The notes under the pieces are model-generated. The model had not been told where the DNA came from, did no database searches, and saw nothing but the letters and a program-made list of their open reading frames with translations. From JAHFLV01 sp964367845 (lineage in GTDB: Bacteria; Patescibacteriota; Minisyncoccia; Phycocordibacterales; DATGWK01), in contig CAYIYW010000029.1 in the NCBI GenBank assembly GCA_964367845.1, positions 1-8,332 on the forward strand: 8,332 nt of DNA, given 5' to 3'. A program made the position numbers and the translations under genes. Every line of letters begins with the position of its first letter. Positions within the stretch are counted from its first letter, which is position 1. Shown piece by piece: positions 5,241-8,332 of the stretch.

Positions 5241-6170
5241 ATGCCCGAACTCCCAGAGGTTCATACGACCGTCCAAGGTCTGAACAAGAAACTCAAAGGC
5301 AAAAAAATAATTGACGTTTGGTCAAGTTACGACAGCCCGTCTCACAAAGGCAAACCGAACATCAAGAATGTTCACTATTTCAAAAATTTTCGCCAAGCCG
5401 TCGTTGGCGCAAAATTCCTGAAGGCCGAACGGCGCGGAAAAAATATCCTTATTCATCTTTCTAACGGCCACACTGTGCTCATTCACATGAAAATGACGGG
5501 GCATTTATTGTATGGCCAATATAAGTTTGGAAATAGCGGCGGAAACACCGTAGGTTTCTGGCGCGCCACCGACGACGGCCCGCTTCAAAATCCCCGCAAT
5601 CAATACATCCGTCTGGTCTTTTCCCTTTCCGACAAAAAACATTTGGCTTTTTCGGACTTAAGAAAATTCGGTAAGGTCCTCGTCTTCCCCACCAAAAAAC
5701 TCGGGCTTTTGCCAGACCTCGCCGACCTCGGCCCGGAGCCGTTGGAAAAAAGTTTCACTTACAAAAAATTTTTGGAACGGCTTGCCCGCTGGCCGAAACG
5801 AGCGATAAAGCAGATTTTGATGGACCAAAGCGTCATCGCCGGCATCGGCAACATTTATTCTGACGAAATGCTTTGGGCTTCGGGCATTCATCCCGTCTCT
5901 TTCGCATCAAAAATCCCGGAAAAATATCTGAAATCACTTTTCAAAGAAATGAAATTGGTTTTGGCGCGCGGAATTCATTTTGGCGGGGACTCGGAGTCCG
6001 ATTACCGAAACATTGACGGCGAATCCGGTAAATTCCAAAATAAGCATCATGCTTACAGACACACCGGCGAAACCTGCTCGCGACGCGCTTGCGGTGGTAC
6101 AATTACGAGAATGAAAGTCGGCGGTCGGAGCGCCCATTTTTGCCCGAAACATCAAGTAAAACACATATGA
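5241..6170 (+). CDS. mutM: Formamidopyrimidine-DNA glycosylase (Fpg/MutM) with variant zinc finger
   Basis: This bifunctional glycosylase/AP lyase excises 8-oxoguanine and formamidopyrimidines. After Met removal, MPELPEV puts the catalytic proline (P2) and glutamate (E3) at the mature N-terminus. K67 in ERRGKNILIHL is the conserved beta-hairpin lysine. HMKMTGHL (82-89) and DLRKFGKV (139-146) are family motifs. QSVIAGIGNIYSDEMLW (196-212) is the helix-two-turn-helix, with N204 as the DNA-binding asparagine. The C-terminal finger (279-304) keeps GGRS with R296. However, its ligands are C279, C284, C301 and H304, spaced C-x4-C-x16-C-x2-H instead of C-x2-C-x16-C-x2-C. Length is 309, against ~270 usually, partly from an insertion at ~91-121. 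ATG 5241 directly starts the required PELPEV. Its TGA overlaps the next ATG as ATGA, so the two genes are co-transcribed and translationally coupled. Confidence 0.93.
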   Translation: MPELPEVHTTVQGLNKKLKGKKIIDVWSSYDSPSHKGKPNIKNVHYFKNFRQAVVGAKFLKAERRGKNILIHLSNGHTVLIHMKMTGHLLYGQYKFGNSGGNTVGFWRATDDGPLQNPRNQYIRLVFSLSDKKHLAFSDLRKFGKVLVFPTKKLGLLPDLADLGPEPLEKSFTYKKFLERLARWPKRAIKQILMDQSVIAGIGNIYSDEMLWASGIHPVSFASKIPEKYLKSLFKEMKLVLARGIHFGGDSESDYRNIDGESGKFQNKHHAYRHTGETCSRRACGGTITRMKVGGRSAHFCPKHQVKHI

Positions 6171-7057
6171 ACAGCAACTTCGTCGGAATTTTAATAATTA
6201 TCGCAATAATCGTGATTGGCGTCGCGACAGGCGGTGACATTTTTCGCGGCGGTAATGGAATGAACGCTACTTCAACCTCCAGAAACGCAGGGCAAGGAGA
6301 TGTCCGAGGGGATTCGGGCTCAACTTCAAACGGTAATTCGGCGACAGGCGATTCAACAACCGGCGGTTACTTCGGAAATCAAGCAAGAAACCCCAACGCT
6401 TCAATTTACGAGGGCAAGATTTCCATAAACAACATAAACAACGGTGGCACTTTTAACGAATATGCCGTTCTTTCAACAGACCTTGACGACAACGAATCAG
6501 TTGTGATTACGGGCTGGAAACTTAAAAGCACGGTTACCGGCCGGGAAATAGTTATCGGCGGAGCAGCAAACATTCCGATTGTCGGCGTCCGCGACCAAAG
6601 TCCGATTACCCTCCCGACAAACGCCGAGGTTATTGTTTCCACCGGCTTTTCACCCATCGGCACATCCTTTCGGATAAACAAATGCGCCGGTTTTCTTGAG
6701 GAAAGGAAAAATTTTTCGCCAAGCATTTGGACCCGCTGTCCGGCGACGATAGACGACGTGCCGCCACTTTCAAGAACCATTAATGACATCTGTCTTGATT
6801 ACATAGAAAATTTGCCGAGATGTGAAATCCCGGGAGAACGCGATTTTCCGGATAATCTGACGAACGCCTGCGAGACCTTTCTTAAAACCAAAGTGGATTA
6901 CGAAAATTGCGTGGTGAATCATGTCGGCGACCCGGACTTTTTGGAACCCGAATGGCGGGTCTACACCGGTTTGGGCGGAATTTGGGGACGAGAAAAACGG
7001 GAGAATATCCAGCTTTTAGATAATTCGGGAAAAGTGGTTGACACCTACGGCTATTAG
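6167..7057 (+). CDS. Membrane-anchored, Cys-containing surface protein with lamin-tail-like halves
   Basis: This 296-residue protein starts at ATG 6167, overlapping the fpg stop by ATGA. The frame is open further upstream, but that part is a shadow of fpg. Residues 5-20 (FVGILIIIAIIVIGVA) are a signal anchor. Residues 24-78 are a low-complexity Gly/Ser/Thr/Asn linker, placing the rest outside the cell. The globular part starts ISINNINNGGTFNEYAVL with ITGWKLKS (114-121). It ends ENIQLLDNSGKVVDTYGY (279-296). The first resembles the opening strands and the second the closing strands of a lamin-tail (Ig-like) domain. Between them lies an insertion of ~100 residues carrying six cysteines (173, 191, 209, 219, 235, 248), an even number compatible with disulfides, and several Trp/Tyr. 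The lamin-tail assignment is tentative. A role at the cell surface is inferred from the anchor only. A terminator follows 8 nt after the stop. Confidence 0.72.
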   Translation: MNSNFVGILIIIAIIVIGVATGGDIFRGGNGMNATSTSRNAGQGDVRGDSGSTSNGNSATGDSTTGGYFGNQARNPNASIYEGKISINNINNGGTFNEYAVLSTDLDDNESVVITGWKLKSTVTGREIVIGGAANIPIVGVRDQSPITLPTNAEVIVSTGFSPIGTSFRINKCAGFLEERKNFSPSIWTRCPATIDDVPPLSRTINDICLDYIENLPRCEIPGERDFPDNLTNACETFLKTKVDYENCVVNHVGDPDFLEPEWRVYTGLGGIWGREKRENIQLLDNSGKVVDTYGY

Positions 7058-7064
7058 AAGTGAC

Positions 7065-7088
7065 GAAACGGCACACGCCGCCGTTTTT
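7065..7088 (+). terminator. Intrinsic terminator between the convergent surface-protein and methyltransferase genes
   Basis: AAACGGC (7066-7072) pairs with GCCGTTT (7080-7086) around a 7-nt loop, followed by more T residues (run 7084-7088). It serves the plus-strand fpg/surface-protein transcript. The methyltransferase stop (7088-7090) touches the stem, so it may act weakly in the other direction too. Confidence 0.65.
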
Positions 7089-7660
7089 CAGAGATTCAAA
7101 ATTCTGGAGAGGGCGATGCCGAAAGCCACTGAAACATTAAGCGACTCTTTTTTGCCTCGCATCGGTATTTGGACAATCTCGTCGCAAACCGAAAGGATTT
7201 TCTCTGAAAGACCGCAAACTTCGTTGCCGAAAATGAAAGCGGCTCGGCAATCGGCAAATTGACAACCTGCGAAACCGGACTCGCCAAATTTGAAATTTTT
7301 ATAATCCTTGGCCCGAGCGTGTTGTTCAACGGCGACAATTTTATATTTTTTGGTTTTGAGTTTCTTTATCAGGGCGGAAACATTTTTAATCATTTTCCAA
7401 CTCACGGCTTTCTCGGCGCCGAGAGCAACTTTGGCAATTTCTTTATTAATCCGGCCGAATTTATCCTCCGGCGATGGCGTGTATCCGGCCAGATAAATTT
7501 TACCGACGCCAAGGGCGTCCGCCGTCCGAAAAATTGAACCGACATTGTGACCGCTTCGGATATCATCAAGAATCACACAAACTGGCGGGTGATTTGACGG
7601 CTTGGTTAGCGGTTGATTAAACGATTGATTTGGCGGTCGATGCAAGAGCCGTTTTTTCAT
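7088..7660 (-). CDS. SpoU/TrmH-family RNA 2'-O-methyltransferase
   Basis: This 190-residue SPOUT-fold enzyme is expected to transfer a methyl group from S-adenosylmethionine to a ribose 2'-OH in tRNA or rRNA. Motif 1 is LDDIRSGHNVGSIFRTADALG (31-51), with N39 and the catalytic-type R45. Motif 2 is FIFGNEVCGLS (142-152), with N146/E147. Motif 3 is VQIPMRGKKESLNVSVAFGIALSRIL (163-188), with S173-L174-N175 at the trefoil-knot cofactor site. Residues 1-26 are a basic, proline- and asparagine-rich tail without family similarity. There is no N-terminal RNA-binding domain of the RlmB type. Whether it modifies tRNA or rRNA cannot be decided, so no symbol is given. ATG 7660 lies 6 nt after a -10-like TAATAT. 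It diverges from the DoxX-like gene (43 nt between starts) with overlapping promoters, and converges on the surface-protein gene. Confidence 0.9.
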   Translation of the reverse strand: MKKRLLHRPPNQSFNQPLTKPSNHPPVCVILDDIRSGHNVGSIFRTADALGVGKIYLAGYTPSPEDKFGRINKEIAKVALGAEKAVSWKMIKNVSALIKKLKTKKYKIVAVEQHARAKDYKNFKFGESGFAGCQFADCRAAFIFGNEVCGLSEKILSVCDEIVQIPMRGKKESLNVSVAFGIALSRILNL

Positions 7661-7666
7661 ACCGGC

Positions 7667-7672
7667 ATATTA
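7667..7672 (-). promoter_or_regulatory. -10 box of the RNA methyltransferase gene, 6 nt before ATG
   Basis: TAATAT on the minus strand (4/6 to TATAAT) ends exactly 6 nt before ATG 7660. A possible -35, ATAACA (7689-7694, 4/6), is 16 nt away and overlaps the -10 of the divergent gene, so the two promoters may compete for polymerase. Confidence 0.45.
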
Positions 7673-7697
7673 CATCACCGAGAGAAAATGTTATAAT
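7669..7697 (+). promoter_or_regulatory. Promoter of the DoxX-like gene, extended -10 box 6 nt before ATG
   Basis: TGtTATAAT (7689-7697) is a perfect extended -10 and ends 6 nt before ATG 7704. A -35-like ATTACA (7669-7674, 4/6) lies 17 bp upstream. No Shine-Dalgarno is present, so the mRNA should be leaderless. Confidence 0.65.
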
Positions 7698-7703
7698 CCG
7701 GCC

Positions 7704-8105
7704 ATGCTTTCAATATTTCCGGAATTATTCACATACGCCCTCATTGCGCCCTTTATTTTGAGAATCGGTCTCGGTGTCTATTTTATTTCGCAGGGCATCC
7801 GTCATCGCAAAGAAGATGCCCTCGCATGGGACGCATTATGGAGCGAAGTAAAAATCGGCTCGTCGCCAGTCGCTCCCATTCTGGCCAAAATTCAAATTGT
7901 CGTCGGCGTTTTGCTGTTTGTTGGGCTTTATACTCAAGTCGCGGCAATTCTGGCGGTAATTTTTGCCGGAGTTGAGTGGCACAAACGGACACGAGTCGCG
8001 TCTCTTCCGTTTCAGGAACTCTGGACAACGGTCATGGCGGTGGTTATTGCCGTGTCTCTGCTGTTTCTTGGTGCCGGGTTTTTGGCGTTTGACTTGCCAC
8101 TTTAG
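7704..8105 (+). CDS. DoxX-like four-helix membrane protein
   Basis: This 133-residue integral membrane protein has about four hydrophobic helices at ~8-30, 57-76, 78-92 and 106-128. The first helix contains LRIGLGVYFISQGIRH, the second and third ILAKIQIVVGVLLFVGLYTQ and AAILAVIFAGVE, and the last ends SLLFLGAGFLAFDLPL. This order, with a small-residue LRI.LG.YF..G opening and a final LLFLGAG...FDLPL, resembles the DoxX/SURF4-like superfamily. Members of that group have been linked to thiol redox balance or quinone-linked oxidation; no specific function can be assigned here. Start ATG 7704 is set by the perfect extended -10 six nt upstream. It is divergent from the methyltransferase gene and lies 95 nt upstream of tRNA-Lys; no clear terminator separates them. 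Confidence 0.7.
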   Translation: MLSIFPELFTYALIAPFILRIGLGVYFISQGIRHRKEDALAWDALWSEVKIGSSPVAPILAKIQIVVGVLLFVGLYTQVAAILAVIFAGVEWHKRTRVASLPFQELWTTVMAVVIAVSLLFLGAGFLAFDLPL

Positions 8106-8128
8106 TCAAAAAATGGCGCACGGCCGAT

Positions 8129-8156
8129 TTTACTTTTTGGCAAATTCTGATATAAA
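8129..8156 (+). promoter_or_regulatory. Probable tRNA-Lys promoter
   Basis: TGaTATAAA (8148-8156) is an extended -10 (5/6 in the hexamer), with TTTACT (8129-8134, 4/6) 16 bp upstream. Transcription would start near 8163, leaving a ~38-nt 5' leader before the tRNA. Confidence 0.5.
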
Positions 8157-8167
8157 TTTCTTACCTA

Positions 8168-8186
8168 CCCATAGCTGTTTTGGTAG
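8168..8186 (+). repeat. Degenerate copy of the tRNA-Lys 5' region
   Basis: CCCATAGCTGTTTTGGTAG at 8168-8186 matches tRNA positions 8204-8222 at 16 of 19 bases, at an offset of 36 nt. The three mismatches are contiguous, at 8177-8179. It covers the end of the acceptor arm and most of the D-arm but cannot fold as a tRNA; it is a fragment inside the probable leader. Confidence 0.6.
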
Positions 8187-8200
8187 TTAAAGGAGAATTC

Positions 8201-8273
8201 CCGCCCATAGCTCAGTTGGTAGAGCAGGTGCCTTTTAAGCACTTGGTCGCAGGTTCGAGTCCTGCTGGGCGGA
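8201..8273 (+). tRNA. tRNA-Lys (anticodon UUU)
   Basis: A full cloverleaf can be drawn. The acceptor CCGCCCA (8201-8207) pairs with TGGGCGG (8266-8272) over 7 bp; the discriminator is A8273. T8-A9 are followed by D-stem GCTC/GAGC. The anticodon stem GGTGC/GCACT carries one G-U pair, with loop CTTTTAA (anticodon TTT, lysine AAA/AAG). The variable loop is TGGTC and the T-arm is GCAGG-TTCGAGT-CCTGC. The first pair is C1-G72 rather than the common G1-C72. CCA is not encoded (the next bases are CAA), so a CCA-adding enzyme is required. A putative IS end starts 4 nt after the last base. Confidence 0.96.
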
Positions 8274-8277
8274 CAAG

Positions 8278-8332
8278 TGATCTGTACCCCATAAAGTGGA
8301 CACGGGGCGCGGCTTTCTTTTGTTAACATTAA
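8278..8332 (+). mobile_element. Putative terminal end of an IS3-family insertion sequence, continuing beyond the window
   Basis: The stretch at 8278-8303 begins TGATCT, then GTACCCC, and ends AAAGTGGACAC. This closely resembles the terminal inverted repeat of IS3-group elements as I remember it (TGATCT..ACCC...AGTGGACAC), including the following GCGGCT-like bases. Transposase genes and the other inverted repeat would lie outside the window, so a solo remnant cannot be excluded. Confidence 0.5.

Noticed and set aside
6089..6166. Upstream extension of the surface-protein frame inside fpg
   Set aside because: It overlaps the fpg zinc-finger coding region in another frame; the signal anchor begins right after ATG 6167.
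1..8332. CRISPR array, rRNA genes, riboswitches or a replication origin
   Set aside because: No regularly spaced repeats, rRNA-like stretches, known riboswitch cores or DnaA-box clusters were seen on reading both strands.

Overview
The window looks like a chromosomal piece of a Candidate Phyla Radiation (Patescibacteria, probably Parcubacteria-like) bacterium. This is inferred from the gene set and its style, not from a marker phylogeny. The signs are small, tightly packed genes; a short Mur-ligase-like protein; a membrane-anchored lamin-tail-like surface protein; PemK/MazF-like proteins with no antitoxin; a tRNA without encoded CCA; and several promoters whose -10 box lies only 6 nt before the ATG. 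TAA, TAG and TGA are all used as stops, and no gene needs TGA read-through, so the ordinary bacterial code fits.

Left end (1-1250): the C-terminal part of a type I restriction enzyme HsdR subunit runs in from outside the window. It is followed by a PemK/MazF-like gene with no visible antitoxin and by a terminator hairpin. This looks like the edge of a defence or accessory segment.

Left-centre (1260-3980): a 55-residue single-pass membrane protein converges tail-to-tail (1 nt apart) on rpsT (ribosomal protein bS20, minus strand). rpsT diverges from a two-gene unit, ruvA (Holliday junction helicase subunit with an unusual Gly/Ser insertion) and a MurE-like ligase that lacks the usual N-terminal domain.

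Centre (3970-5240): a second PemK/MazF-like gene on the minus strand aligns without gaps to the first one over about 100 residues. Its 3' end lies inside a bidirectional terminator stem shared with the Mur ligase. Next comes an unrecognised, GC-richer membrane-anchored protein, also on the minus strand, with a classical promoter and a strong Shine-Dalgarno. Its upstream region is a 245-nt divergent intergenic stretch.

Right (5241-8332): fpg/mutM (8-oxoguanine DNA glycosylase with a variant zinc finger) overlaps, by ATGA, a membrane-anchored lamin-tail-like protein. That gene converges on a SpoU/TrmH-family RNA methyltransferase (minus strand), which diverges from a DoxX-like membrane protein. 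The window ends with tRNA-Lys(UUU), preceded by a degenerate copy of its own 5' part. It is followed four bases later by what looks like the terminal inverted repeat of an IS3-family insertion sequence running out of the window.

Functionally, the core genes cover DNA repair and recombination (ruvA, fpg), translation (rpsT, tRNA-Lys, RNA methyltransferase) and the cell envelope (Mur ligase, anchored proteins, DoxX). Accessory elements (HsdR, two PemK-like genes, the IS end) sit between or beside them. The strongest unusual signals are the recurring -10/N6/ATG leaderless promoter geometry, the pair of orphan PemK-like paralogues, the RuvA insertion, the Fpg zinc-finger variant and the tRNA-fragment/IS junction.
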